Shown here: positions 1 through 8,040 of the stretch, one piece after another | Position numbering within the stretch: position 1 is the stretch's first letter | Layout of the letters: each line of letters opens with the position of its first letter | Source of the DNA: Streptomyces sp. M41(2017) | GTDB taxonomy: Bacteria > Actinomycetota > Actinomycetes > Streptomycetales > Streptomycetaceae | Assembly (NCBI RefSeq): GCF_002078175.1 | Contig: NZ_MWFK01000002.1 | Location: 744,001-808,000 of the forward strand | Length of the DNA: 64,000 bases | Reading direction: 5' to 3' | Notes under the pieces: generated by a model | Told to the model about the DNA's origin: nothing | The model's input: the letters and a program-made list of their open reading frames with translations, nothing else | Databases searched by the model: none | Program-made: the position numbers and the translations under genes

Positions 1-377
1 GTCGTGACCTGGAACAGCTCCCGCTGCGCCGCGCCGTTCCCTTTTCCGACGATCAGCTCCAGGCGCCCGCCCGACAGATGGTCCAGCGTCGCGTAGTCCT
101 CGTACGCGCGAACCGGGTCGAGGAGACTGAGGGTGGTGACCGCCGTGAACAGCCGGATGCGCGAGGTGAGCGCGGCGATGTGGCTCAGCACCACCGGCGG
201 GGAGGACGAGATGAACGGACGCTCGTGGCGCTCCCCCACTCCGAACCCGTCGAATCCCAGTTCCTCGGCGAGCAGCGCGTTGTCGATCACCTCGCGGAAG
301 CGGTCGTCGGTCGGCTTCTTGACGCCGGTCACTGGATGCGGAGCGTGCACGATCAGGGTGATCGCCAGGAACTTCAT
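1..377 (-). CDS. LLM-class flavin-dependent oxidoreductase, 3' part outside window
   Basis: N-terminal ~125 residues of a luciferase-like monooxygenase; the gene runs off the left edge. Recognisable superfamily pieces are LAEELGFDGFGVGERH and the later LDHLSGGRLEL, both typical of the F420/FMN TIM-barrel fold. Such enzymes use reduced flavin and O2 to oxidise or cleave small substrates. The ATG at 375-377 overlaps the stop of the upstream gene as ATGA, so the two are probably translationally coupled in one operon. Substrate is unknown; context points to organosulfur oxidation. Confidence 0.85.
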   Translation of the reverse strand, partial: MKFLAITLIVHAPHPVTGVKKPTDDRFREVIDNALLAEELGFDGFGVGERHERPFISSSPPVVLSHIAALTSRIRLFTAVTTLSLLDPVRAYEDYATLDHLSGGRLELIVGKGNGAAQRELFQVT

Positions 378-1750
378 GACGCGGCCCGGTCGGTCCGCGC
401 CCCGGCGTCGGGGTGGGCGAGGCCGAGGTGGTCCCGCAGGGTGCGGCCCTCGTACGCGGTGCGGTAGACACCGCGTTCCTGGAGGAGGGGGACGACGCTG
501 TCCGCGAAGGAGTCCAGGCCACCGGGTGTGATGTGCGGGACGAGGATGAAGCCGTCGGAGGCGTCGGCCTGGACGAAGTCGTTGATGGTCTCGGCGACGG
601 TGGCCGGGGTGCCGACGAACGCCTGCCGGTTCCCGGTCTCGATGACGAGGTCCCGGATGGACCAGTTGTTGGCGGCCGCCCGCTCCCGCCACTCGCGGGC
701 GGTGGCCAGCGGGTCACGGTACATCCGGACCTGGGCGCGGCCCCGGGCGATGGTGTGTTCGCCGAGGTCCGGGTCGATGTCGGGCAGCGGACCGTCCGGG
801 TCGTACGAGGACAGGTCGCGGTTCCAGACGAACTCCAGGTGCTTGATGGCGGTGGCGCCGCTGACCTGCGCGCGCCGTATCTCACGGGCGTGCTCCTCGG
901 CCTCGGCGTCGGTGTCCCCGAGGACGAAGGTCGCGGCGGGCAGGATCAGCAGCTCGTCGTGGCGTCGCCCGTACCGCGCGAGGCGTCCCTTGACGTCGGT
1001 GTAGAAGGCCTGGCCCTCCTTGAGGGTGGCGTAGCGGCTGAAGATGGCGTCGGCGCCGGCGGCGGCGAACTCGCGGCCCTCCTCGGAGTCCCCCGCCTGG
1101 AAGATCACCGGGCGGCCCTGCGGGGAGCGCGGGACGTTGAACTGGCCCTCGATGTCGAAGTGCCGGCCCCGGTGGACGAAGGCGCCGGCCTTGGCGTCGT
1201 CGAGGAAGGTGCCGCTCTCCTGGTCGGCGACGATCTCGTCGCCGCGCCAGGAGTCGAAGAGTTCGTTCGCCGTGGCCAGGAACTCCTTGGCGCGTGAGTA
1301 CCGCTCGTCCTGGGGCAGGAAGCCACCGCGGCGGAAGTTCTCACCGGTGAAGGCGTCCCAGGAGGTGACGACGTTCCAGGCGGCCCGGCCATCGGACAGG
1401 TGGTCGAGGCTGGCGAACTGGCGGGCCACCTCGTAGGGCTCGTTGAAGGTGGAGTTGATGGTGCCGGTCAGGCCGAGGTGTTCGGTGACGGCCGCGAGCG
1501 CCGTCAGGACGGCGAAGGTGTCGGGGCGTCCGACGACGTCCAGGTCGTAGATCTTGCCGCCCTGTTCCCGCAGGCGCAGACCTTCGGCGAGGAACAGGAA
1601 GTCGAACTTGGCGCGCTCGGCGGTCCGCGCGAACTGGGCGAACGAGCTGAACTCGATGTGGCTGCCGGCCTCGGGGTCGCTCCACACGGTGGTGTTGTTG
1701 ACGCCGGGGAAGTGCGCCGCGAGGTGGATCTGCTTGAGCGGCTTGCTCAT
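374..1750 (-). CDS. NtaA/SnaA/DszA-family FMN-dependent monooxygenase
   Basis: 458 residues, the full length expected for the NtaA/SnaA/DszA family of reduced-FMN-dependent monooxygenases. Starts MSKPLKQIHLAAHFPG and carries the family signatures NSTFNEPYEVARQFASLDHLS and GRAAWNVVTSWD (about residues 100-145), then SPQGRPVIFQAGDSEEG near 235-255. The family includes nitrilotriacetate, dibenzothiophene-sulfone and pristinamycin-precursor oxidases, and needs a separate flavin reductase, which is not seen here. It is the middle gene of a three-gene oxidoreductase operon; the stop overlaps the next ATG. Start chosen at the ATG following a GGAAGGA-type Shine-Dalgarno sequence. A role in oxidative release of sulfur from an organosulfur compound is inferred from the leader peptide and neighbouring transporter. 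Confidence 0.88.
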   Translation of the reverse strand: MSKPLKQIHLAAHFPGVNNTTVWSDPEAGSHIEFSSFAQFARTAERAKFDFLFLAEGLRLREQGGKIYDLDVVGRPDTFAVLTALAAVTEHLGLTGTINSTFNEPYEVARQFASLDHLSDGRAAWNVVTSWDAFTGENFRRGGFLPQDERYSRAKEFLATANELFDSWRGDEIVADQESGTFLDDAKAGAFVHRGRHFDIEGQFNVPRSPQGRPVIFQAGDSEEGREFAAAGADAIFSRYATLKEGQAFYTDVKGRLARYGRRHDELLILPAATFVLGDTDAEAEEHAREIRRAQVSGATAIKHLEFVWNRDLSSYDPDGPLPDIDPDLGEHTIARGRAQVRMYRDPLATAREWRERAAANNWSIRDLVIETGNRQAFVGTPATVAETINDFVQADASDGFILVPHITPGGLDSFADSVVPLLQERGVYRTAYEGRTLRDHLGLAHPDAGARTDRAAS

Positions 1751-1770
1751 GGTCGGGGGGTCCTTCCGGC

Positions 1771-2982
1771 TCAGGCGGTGGTGGCGGCGAAACGGTTCGC
1801 GGGGCGGGCGAGCCCGAGCAGTCCGCGCAGGGTGTCGGCTTCGTAGGCGGTCCGGAACACGCCCCGGCGCTGGAGTTCGGGCACGAGGCCGCGGGTGATC
1901 GCGGGGAGGTCGTGTCCCAGGACGGCGGGACGCAGCCGGAAGCCGGAGAGCCCCGCGGCGGCCAGCTCCTGGAGCAGGTCGGCGAGCTGGGCGGGTGTCC
2001 CGGCGAAGATCCGGGCGTCGCTGGTGTAGGGCTCGCCCGCCGTCGCGTCCAGCCGTTCCCGGCGGGCCTGGGCGGCGGCCGGATCCTCGTCGAGGAAGAC
2101 CACCAGATCGCCGAAGACGTGCACGGTGTCGTCGGCGCGGCCGGCCGCGGCCTGTTCGGCGCGGATCTCCTGGACGATGGCGCGGGCCTGGCTGGCGTCG
2201 TGCGGGGTGACGTAGCCGATGTCCGCGGACCTCGCGACCAGCCGGTACGGGATCGTCGCGTGGGCCAGGGCGGTGACGACCGGCTGGCCCTGGGGCGGGC
2301 GGGGGGTGATCGAGGGGCCCTTGACGCTGAAGTGCCGGCCCTCGAAGTCGATGTAGTGCAGCTTGTCGCGGTCGATGAAGCGGCCGGTGGCCACGTCGCG
2401 GATCTCGGCGTCGTCCTCCCAGCTGTCCCACAGCCTGCGGACGGCCTCGACGTGGTCGGCGGCCTCGTCGAAGAGGTCGGTCACCACCTCCTGCACGGCG
2501 GGGGTGTCGTACTCCTCGGACCGGATCGCGGGGATCGTGCGGCGGCCGAAGTGGGCGGCCTCGTTCTGGCGGGCGCTGACCTGGACGCGGAGACCGGCGC
2601 GGCCGGTGCTCACGTAGTCGAGGGTGGCGATCGCCTTGGAGATGTGGAAGGGCTCCGTGTGGGTGGCGACGACGGTCGGTACGACGCCTATGTGGTGGGT
2701 CAGGGGCGCGATGCGCGAGGCGATGAGGACGGCGTCCAGGCGGCCGCGGACCTGGTCGGTGCGGCCGTCCGGTTCGGTGGGCGAGGAGGACTGGAGGCCG
2801 AGGCCGTCCTCGATGGTCACGAAGTCGAGGAGGCCGCGCTCGGCCTCGGAGACCAGGTCGGTCCAGTAGGCGGCGGTGAGCAGTTCGCGGGGGCGGGCGA
2901 CCGGCTCGCGCCAGGCGGCCGGATGCCAGCCCGCGCCGTCCAGCGCGACGGCGAGGTGCAGAGGTGTGGGTGACGAGGACAC
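1771..2982 (-). CDS. LLM-class flavin-dependent oxidoreductase
   Basis: 403 residues with luciferase-like monooxygenase features: SEAERGLLDFVTIED near residues 45-60, ISKAIATLDYVSTGRAGLRV near 120-140, and RPPQGQPVVTALAH near 230. Its C-terminus, RGVFRTAYEADTLRGLLGLA, matches the end of the downstream NtaA-like protein (RGVYRTAYEGRTLRDHLGLA), so the two are probably paralogues. It is the first gene of the operon, 20 bases before the next start, and is preceded by a leader peptide ORF 72 bases upstream. Reduced FMN and O2 use is known for the family; the substrate is not known. Confidence 0.85.
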   Translation of the reverse strand: MSSSPTPLHLAVALDGAGWHPAAWREPVARPRELLTAAYWTDLVSEAERGLLDFVTIEDGLGLQSSSPTEPDGRTDQVRGRLDAVLIASRIAPLTHHIGVVPTVVATHTEPFHISKAIATLDYVSTGRAGLRVQVSARQNEAAHFGRRTIPAIRSEEYDTPAVQEVVTDLFDEAADHVEAVRRLWDSWEDDAEIRDVATGRFIDRDKLHYIDFEGRHFSVKGPSITPRPPQGQPVVTALAHATIPYRLVARSADIGYVTPHDASQARAIVQEIRAEQAAAGRADDTVHVFGDLVVFLDEDPAAAQARRERLDATAGEPYTSDARIFAGTPAQLADLLQELAAAGLSGFRLRPAVLGHDLPAITRGLVPELQRRGVFRTAYEADTLRGLLGLARPANRFAATTA

Positions 2983-3016
2983 GGGGTGCCTTCCTGATCG
3001 ACCGTACGAGGAAGCC

Positions 3017-3036
3017 CGTCCCGGCGGAGCGGGACG
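3017..3036 (-). promoter_or_regulatory. Hairpin between leader ORF and monooxygenase operon
   Basis: Perfect 7-bp stem CGTCCCG/CGGGACG with a 6-base loop, between the stop of the leader ORF (3055) and the first monooxygenase start (2982). Position fits an attenuator or anti-attenuator coupled to leader translation. There is no U-run, as usual in Streptomyces, so function is only inferred. Confidence 0.3.
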
Positions 3037-3054
3037 CGGCTGCGGGGGAACGGG

Positions 3055-3171
3055 TCAGGGGCGACAGAGCGCGCCGGCGACCCGCAGCAGATCGATGTGC
3101 GGCCGGCCGTACAGGTGCAGGCGGCGGGGCGTGAGCGGTCTCGGCGCGCGGCGGTGGCTCAGGCGACGCAC
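3055..3171 (-). CDS. Putative cis-acting leader peptide with HIDLLRV motif
   Basis: A 38-residue basic peptide ending HIDLLRVAGALCRP. The GTG start at 3169-3171 follows a perfect GGAGGTGA Shine-Dalgarno sequence 7 bases upstream, which decides it over longer in-frame starts. Short ORFs with this H-x-DL-x-RV-x-x-AxC ending are known in Streptomyces as putative leader peptides, often before sulfur metabolism genes (from memory, not searched). It lies directly upstream of the monooxygenase operon on the same strand. The Cys codon near its end could sense cysteine supply through ribosome stalling; that mechanism is inference. Two further copies of the motif lie at 7378-7524 and 7844-7915. Confidence 0.7.
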   Translation of the reverse strand: MRRLSHRRAPRPLTPRRLHLYGRPHIDLLRVAGALCRP

Positions 3172-3281
3172 CGGCCTCACCTCCGCCCTCCCGCCCCGGT
3201 GCTCCGGGGCACCTGGTCCGCCCGGCCCTCGCGGGTCCCCGGTGGGGCGCCACGTGGTCCTGGACAGGCACAACCGCACGG

Positions 3282-4055
3282 CTATGCCTTTTCTTCCGGC
3301 TGCCCGGAACCTTCGTGCCCGTTCCGGGTCTTCCGAGGGTCACCGGGCGAGCGCACGAGGACGAACCGTGTCCGGCGGCGGAGCGTGAACCCGATCGACT
3401 CGTAGAGGCGGATGGCGTTCGTGTTGTCGGCGGCGGCGTGCAGGAAGGGGATGTCTCCGCGGTCCCTGATGCCGGCCGCGACCGCGCGGACCAGGCGGGT
3501 CGCGAGACCCTGTCCGCGGTGGTCGGGATGCGTGCACACCGCGCTGATCTCGGTCCAGCCCGGCGGGCGAAGACGTTCGCCGGCCAGGGCGATCAGGCGT
3601 CCGTCCTTCCGGATGCCGAGGTAGGTGCCGAGTTCGACGGTGCGGGGCAGGAAGGGGCCGGGCCGGGTGAGGGCGATGAGGTCGAGCATCTCGGGCACGT
3701 CCGCGGGTCCCAGCGGTACCGCTTCCGGAGCGGGCGCGGTGTCCAGTCCCGTCGCTACCAACTGGACGCCGTAGCCGCTCTGTTCGGTCGTCCAGCCGTC
3801 GGGCACGGTCTGGACCGCGGTGACCGGGGTGACCGCGCCGGGACCGACGAGTTCGGCGAGATCGGCCCAGGAGCGGGGGTCGGCGGGGTCGGCGAGGGCG
3901 GTGAACGGGGACACGTCGGCGGGATAGCGGGCGGCTCGGCCCAGGCGTTCCGCGAGGTGTGCGTGCGGACCGGTCAGCGCGGCCCAGGCCGCGTTGTCCA
4001 GGATGTGCGGTGCGGTCGGGCTCGGGGAGGGGGCGGGGTGGACGCTGGTGGACAT
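3282..4055 (-). CDS. GNAT family N-acetyltransferase
   Basis: 257 residues. The C-terminal half is a GNAT domain: beta4/motif A reads EISAVCTHPDHRGQGLATRLV (the Q/R-x-x-G-x-G/A acetyl-CoA loop is RGQGLA, about residues 170-190), followed by FLHAAADNTNAIRLYESIGF (motif B) near 210. The N-terminal ~110 residues resemble the extension seen in Streptomyces FR47-like acetyltransferases. It is downstream of the ABC transporter genes and separated from them by a hairpin terminator. Substrate unknown. Confidence 0.85.
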   Translation of the reverse strand: MSTSVHPAPSPSPTAPHILDNAAWAALTGPHAHLAERLGRAARYPADVSPFTALADPADPRSWADLAELVGPGAVTPVTAVQTVPDGWTTEQSGYGVQLVATGLDTAPAPEAVPLGPADVPEMLDLIALTRPGPFLPRTVELGTYLGIRKDGRLIALAGERLRPPGWTEISAVCTHPDHRGQGLATRLVRAVAAGIRDRGDIPFLHAAADNTNAIRLYESIGFTLRRRTRFVLVRSPGDPRKTRNGHEGSGQPEEKA

Positions 4056-4099
4056 GACGGTGCGGGTCTCCGTATCGGGAAAGCGGCCGGACGCGCCCC

Positions 4100-4128
4100 G
4101 GGACCCCGCCGCGTGACGGCGGAGTCCC
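4100..4128 (-). terminator. Hairpin terminator after the ABC transporter operon
   Basis: Inverted repeat GGGACcCCGCCG / CGGCGGaGTCCC with one mismatch and a 5-base loop, just after the stop of the substrate-binding protein gene and before the GNAT gene. Confidence 0.6.
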
Positions 4129-4145
4129 CTGAGGTGGGCGGTGGT

Positions 4146-5171
4146 TCAGGAGTTGCTGAGGGGCAGACCGGGCGGGTTGACCTGGGAGGTGTCCACGGCC
4201 TCGTTGGAGAGGTTCCAGGCGGCCAGCCACTTGGCGTACTGGCCGTTCTTGACGAGGTGGTTGATGGCGTCGGCGAGCGGCTTGGCGAGCCCGCTGTCCT
4301 TCTTCGCGGTGGCCGCGATCAGACCCTGGAGCGACTCCCCCGCACCGGAGAACGTGCCCGCGTTGCGGGTCGGGTTGGGCGTCTTGGCGGTCTGGGTGAC
4401 GTGGTAGGCGATGCCGGGGTTGGGGCCGAAGGACACGTCGATCTTTCCGCTGGACAGGGCCAGGGCGGTGGCGTTGTTGTCCTGGTAGTACTTGACGTCG
4501 AGCTTCTTGCCCTCCTTGGCGAGCTTCGCCTTCCACTCGAGGAGGATCTTCTCCTGGTTGGTGCCGGCGCTCACCGCGACCGTCTTGCCCGCCAGGTTCC
4601 GGTAGTCGCCGCCGAAGTTCCAGGTGCTCTTCTTCTGGACCTCGAAGCCGAGGTTGTCCTGCCGGTAGGAGGCGAACTCGTACTTCTTCTTGCGCTCCTC
4701 GGTGTCGGTGACGTTGGAGAAGGCGACGTCGACCTTGCCGCTGTCGATCCCGACGAAGAGGTTCTCCCACGTCGAGTTCTTCACCTCCGGTTCGAGTCCG
4801 AGGACCGCGGCGACCAGGCGGCCGAGGTCGGGTTCGGCGCCGGTGAGGGTCTTCTGGTCCCCGCCCACGTAGGCGAGGGGCGCGAATCCGGCGGGCAACG
4901 CGCCGACGCCGATCCTCAACGTGCCGCTCTTGGCGACCGACTTGGGCAGTTCCGCACTGATCGACTTCACCTCGGACACCTTCAACTTCGTCTCCTTGGC
5001 AGCGCCGTTGGAGAGCGCGCCGACGGTGACCGATCCGGCCGAGGCGTCCTGGGTCCGGGTCGCCGCGTCACTGTCACCCCCGCACGCGGCGAGCCCGGCG
5101 GCGAGGGAGGCGACGGCCGCGGTGGCGGTGACGCCGCGAAGAATTCTGCTGTTCGAGGGGAGGGTGCGCAT
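4146..5171 (-). CDS. Polar amino acid ABC transporter substrate-binding lipoprotein
   Basis: 341 residues. N-terminal lipoprotein signal with lipobox LAAC (Cys about residue 29), so it is probably anchored outside the membrane. The body is a family 3 solute-binding protein: TLRIGVGALPAGFAPLAY (about 85-105), GAEPDLGRLVAAVLGLEPEV, then SGKVDVAFSNVTDTEERKKKYEFASYR, a classical motif of this family. It delivers the ligand to the ATPase and permease encoded upstream in the same operon. Family ligands include polar amino acids, cystine and opines. Given the leader peptide, a sulfur-containing amino acid or sulfonate is a reasonable guess, not shown by the sequence. Confidence 0.9.
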   Translation of the reverse strand: MRTLPSNSRILRGVTATAAVASLAAGLAACGGDSDAATRTQDASAGSVTVGALSNGAAKETKLKVSEVKSISAELPKSVAKSGTLRIGVGALPAGFAPLAYVGGDQKTLTGAEPDLGRLVAAVLGLEPEVKNSTWENLFVGIDSGKVDVAFSNVTDTEERKKKYEFASYRQDNLGFEVQKKSTWNFGGDYRNLAGKTVAVSAGTNQEKILLEWKAKLAKEGKKLDVKYYQDNNATALALSSGKIDVSFGPNPGIAYHVTQTAKTPNPTRNAGTFSGAGESLQGLIAATAKKDSGLAKPLADAINHLVKNGQYAKWLAAWNLSNEAVDTSQVNPPGLPLSNS

Positions 5172-5341
5172 GACTGTCCTTGTCGGGTGGGTGCGGTGAG
5201 GGTGTGGGGGCGCGGTCCCGGCGGGTCCGCGGCGTGAGGTGGGCGTGTCGCTCGGGCCGGCGGGCCCTGCGGGGGCTCGCGCCGACAGGTGGCCGACTGG
5301 TGCCCGGCGTCGGGGCGCGGGCCGGGGGTCGCAGCGGCGAG

Positions 5342-6208
5342 TCAGAGGACCTTGCTCAGGAAGTCCCTGGTGCGTTCCTGCCGAGGGCGGTCCAACACCT
5401 GTGCGGGCGGCCCCTGTTCGACGATGCGGCCGCCGTCCATGAAGACGACGCGGTCGGCGATCTCGCGGGCGAAGCCGATCTCGTGGGTGACGATGACGAG
5501 GGTGGTGCCGCTCCTGGCCAGGTCCTTGATGACGGCGAGCACCTCGCCGACCAGTTCGGGGTCGAGCGCGGACGTCGGCTCGTCGAAGAGGATGACCCCG
5601 GGCCGCAGGGCGAGCGCCCGGGCGATGGCCACCCGCTGCTGCTGTCCGCCCGACAACTGCCTCGGGTACGCGCCGGACTTGTCCGCCAGTCCCACGCGGG
5701 CGAGCAGGTCGCGGGCCAGCTGCTGGGCCTCGGGCTTGGACAGCTTGCCCGTCGCCACCGGTGCGGCGGCCACGTTGTCCAGCACGGTCAGGTGCGGGAA
5801 GAGGTTGAAGTTCTGGAAGACGAACCCGATGCGGCTGCGCTGGCCGAGGATGACGCGCTCGCTCAGTTCCTTGAGGCGCTCGCCGTGCCGGCGGACCCCG
5901 ATGAGCTCGCCGTTCAGGCTGACATGACCCGCTTCCGGCTTCTCCAGGTGGTTGATGACCCGCAGGAGCGTCGACTTGCCCGACCCCGAAGGTCCGAGGA
6001 TGACTGTGACCTCGCCGGGCCGAACGGTCAACTCCACCCCGTCCAGGACCTGGTGGGCGCCGTACCACTTGTGCACGTCGTGCACCTCGACCGCGGCGGG
6101 CTGGATCTCCAGCGCCCCGATCGCCTCGGCGGTCGAGGCCGCCTCCGTCGCCGCGTCCTGAGCGGCCGTCGTCGTCCTCACCGTCGTCGTACGCGCTTCG
6201 CCGCTCAT
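5342..6208 (-). CDS. Amino acid ABC transporter ATP-binding protein
   Basis: 288 residues, GlnQ/HisP-type ATPase with a ~40-residue non-conserved N-terminal extension. Walker A GPSGSGKST near residue 75, Q-loop in FVFQNFNLFPHLTV, signature LSGGQQQRVAIARAL, Walker B VILFDEPTSALDPE and the H-loop in VIVTHEIGFA. HEIGFA and the FPHLTV Q-loop are hallmarks of the polar amino acid transporter family. The ATG overlaps the permease stop by ATGA, showing coupled translation. It energises import through the adjacent permease. Confidence 0.93.
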   Translation of the reverse strand: MSGEARTTTVRTTTAAQDAATEAASTAEAIGALEIQPAAVEVHDVHKWYGAHQVLDGVELTVRPGEVTVILGPSGSGKSTLLRVINHLEKPEAGHVSLNGELIGVRRHGERLKELSERVILGQRSRIGFVFQNFNLFPHLTVLDNVAAAPVATGKLSKPEAQQLARDLLARVGLADKSGAYPRQLSGGQQQRVAIARALALRPGVILFDEPTSALDPELVGEVLAVIKDLARSGTTLVIVTHEIGFAREIADRVVFMDGGRIVEQGPPAQVLDRPRQERTRDFLSKVL

Positions 6209-7209
6209 GTCGCCGTCTCCCTGCGGAGTCGGGCCCGCGTGTCGCGCAGGCCGTTCCTTACCTTCTGCAGCGGGGTCGGCGGCAGGGTGCGCAGCGCGCC
6301 CCTCGAGTAGTGCCGCTCGACGTAGAACTGGATGACGGACACGACGCTGGTCAGGATCAGGTACCAGGCGGTGGCGACCAGGAGCAGCGGCACGATGTCG
6401 CCGGGATAGGTGCTGCCCATGCTCTGCACCGAACCGAAGAGGTCCAGCAGGGAGACGTAGAAGACCAGGGAGGTGCCCTTGATCAGGCCGATCAGCTGGT
6501 TGACGTAGTTGGGGGTGATGGAGCGCAGCGCCTGCGGGAAGACGATCCTCGCGAACTGGTACCGCTTCGGCAGGCCCAGCGCGGAAGCCGCCTCGTGCTG
6601 CCCCTGGTCGACCGAGAGGAGACCGCCGCGCACCACTTCGGAGGCGTACGCCGCTTCGTTGAGGCTGAGGCCGATGACGGCGACGGCCATGTCGGTGGCG
6701 AGGCGGGACTCGTCGAAGGAGAAGAAGGCCGGCCCGAACGGCACTCCGACACTCAGCGTCTTGTACAGGGCGCTGAAGTTGTAGAGGAACAGCAGGACGA
6801 CGATGAGCGGCACCGAGCGGAAGAGCCAGGTGTAGACCCAGCTCACGGCGCGGAGCACGGGGCTGGGCGAGAGCCGGGCGAGCGCCAGCAGGATGCCGCC
6901 CAGCAGGCCCAACACCGCGCTGTAAGCGGCGACTTCGAGGGTGATGAGCAGGCCGTCGAGGATCTTCGGACGCAGGAACCAGTACTGGAAACGGTCCCAC
7001 TGGTAGAAGGGGTTGGTCACCAGGCCGTGGGCGACCTGGGCCACCAGTACGAGCACGACGGCCGTGATGATCCAGCGGCCGGGACGCCGGAGCGGCAGGA
7101 CGCGCTGAGCCGTCAGGGGCTTCGGCGCGGCGGGGACGTCGGAACGGGGGATCACCTCGGCGGGCGGCGCTGATCCGGAGGACACAGCTATGCCCGGAGA
7201 TTCACTCAT
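6205..7209 (-). CDS. Amino acid ABC transporter permease (GlnP/HisM type)
   Basis: 334 residues with about six membrane segments. The N-terminal ~55 residues are Pro/Ala-rich and cytoplasmic. The coupling helix motif EAASALGLPKRYQFARIVFPQALR (about 225-250) is the EAA loop that contacts the ATPase, and IPNYVNQLIGLIKGTSL-type sequence follows, both standard for polar amino acid permeases. The long external insert before FRSVPLIVVLLF is also typical. It is the first gene of the operon and is preceded by a leader peptide ORF. It probably forms a homodimer because only one permease gene is present. Confidence 0.92.
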   Translation of the reverse strand: MSESPGIAVSSGSAPPAEVIPRSDVPAAPKPLTAQRVLPLRRPGRWIITAVVLVLVAQVAHGLVTNPFYQWDRFQYWFLRPKILDGLLITLEVAAYSAVLGLLGGILLALARLSPSPVLRAVSWVYTWLFRSVPLIVVLLFLYNFSALYKTLSVGVPFGPAFFSFDESRLATDMAVAVIGLSLNEAAYASEVVRGGLLSVDQGQHEAASALGLPKRYQFARIVFPQALRSITPNYVNQLIGLIKGTSLVFYVSLLDLFGSVQSMGSTYPGDIVPLLLVATAWYLILTSVVSVIQFYVERHYSRGALRTLPPTPLQKVRNGLRDTRARLRRETAT

Positions 7210-7377
7210 GGAGAGCTCCAGCGGATTCGGACACCCCGGACCACGGCGAGCGGCAGCGTGATGTGGAGCCGTGAGGGCTCAGCACATGACGGGACACGGG
7301 CGCACGGGGAACGGGGGCTGGACGGAGAGGGGGACACCGCGACAGCGGTGGTCGTCAGAGACGCGGAAGAAGAACCG

Positions 7378-7524
7378 TCAGCCTTGGCGGAGGGTGCGAC
7401 ACATGCCCGTACACAGTGCGCTGTTGACACGCAGGAGGTCGACGGAGCGGTCCGCGCACAGCACGTCGCGGCCGAGGCGCCGCCATGCGGCCGTCCCGTC
7501 AGCTGCGTACATCGCCGTCACCAT
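7378..7524 (-). CDS. Putative leader peptide with SVDLLRV motif
   Basis: A 48-residue ORF with core DRSVDLLRVNSALCTGMCR, upstream of the ABC permease on the same strand. An ATG at 7522-7524 and a GTG at 7519-7521 both follow GGAGAAG; either could be the start. The core matches the leaders at 3055-3171 and 7844-7915 in amino acids but uses different codons (GTC-GAC-CTC-CTG-CGT here against ATC-GAT-CTG-CTG/TTG-CGG/CGC there). This favours selection on the peptide and not on a DNA site. Three Cys codons, two of them close to the end, fit cysteine sensing, which is inferred. Confidence 0.65.
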   Translation of the reverse strand: MVTAMYAADGTAAWRRLGRDVLCADRSVDLLRVNSALCTGMCRTLRQG

Positions 7525-7843
7525 CACTTCTCCGGCCCTGAGGCATCTCGTTGTGGGCCGCACGTTAGGCCCGGCCCGAAAAGAATGTCAATGCGGGTGC
7601 CCACCAGGTGAGACCGCGTCACCCGCCTTCTTGACGGCGCCGCGGGGCGCGTCGAGACTGGCACGGACGGTCACGATTGTCAGCGCCCACGGCGCGGGTT
7701 CGCCCGCTCCTGTGGTCATCGGCCCCGGCTCGCTGACAGGCAACCCTTCCACCGCGACGGGGTGCCCCGGGTGACGACCGGGTCCCGCCGGTGCGGTGGG
7801 GCAAGCGTGGTCTCGCGTCCCGCGAGCCCCGGAGGTGGGACCG
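7525..7843. promoter_or_regulatory. Divergent intergenic region between two leader ORFs
   Basis: About 320 bases without a convincing gene, between a leftward leader (before the ABC transporter) and a rightward one (before the GST-like gene). It should hold two divergent promoters and any shared operator. An A-rich patch near 7575-7592 is the only clear drop in GC. No exact operator was recognised. Confidence 0.4.
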
Positions 7844-7915
7844 GTGAGAATGCCGAGGAACGACCTGACGAGGCGCCTGCACATCGATCTGTTGCGCGTC
7901 TCCAGCGCCTACTGA
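7844..7915 (+). CDS. Putative leader peptide ending HIDLLRVSSAY
   Basis: A 23-residue ORF with sequence MRMPRNDLTRRLHIDLLRVS followed by SAY. The GTG start is 6 bases after GGAGGTG, an excellent ribosome binding site for so short an ORF. It lies 125 bases before the GST-like gene on the same strand. It shares HIDLLRV with the leader at 3055-3171, but the usual A-L-C ending is replaced by S-A-Y-stop, so it has no Cys codon. This suggests that the conserved peptide itself, and not only Cys codons, matters for function. Confidence 0.7.
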   Translation: MRMPRNDLTRRLHIDLLRVSSAY

Positions 7916-8040
7916 TCCGCTGCCGGCCCGTTTCAGTCCTGGCCCGCGCGTCGGCGCGGTCGCTTCGCCTCCAGCCGCTCATCGCCCACGCCCATGCCCA
8001 CAGGGCGGCGATGGCTTCCTCGTTCCCCCTAGGGAGAGTC

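Noticed and set aside
3055..3279. A 74-codon version of the first leader ORF
   Set aside because: The GTG at 3171 with a perfect Shine-Dalgarno sequence gives a 38-codon ORF similar to the other leaders; the longer N-terminus shows no similarity to them.
374..3343. A single very long open frame spanning the NtaA-like gene and the region upstream of it
   Set aside because: Only the last 458 codons resemble a protein; the upstream part is antisense or out-of-frame sequence over another monooxygenase gene and is low-complexity Arg/Pro/Gly.
7206..7430. A 74-codon frame overlapping the permease start with an ATGA
   Set aside because: No SD, overlaps the leader ORF, Ser/Pro-rich shadow composition; the ATGA overlap is probably chance.
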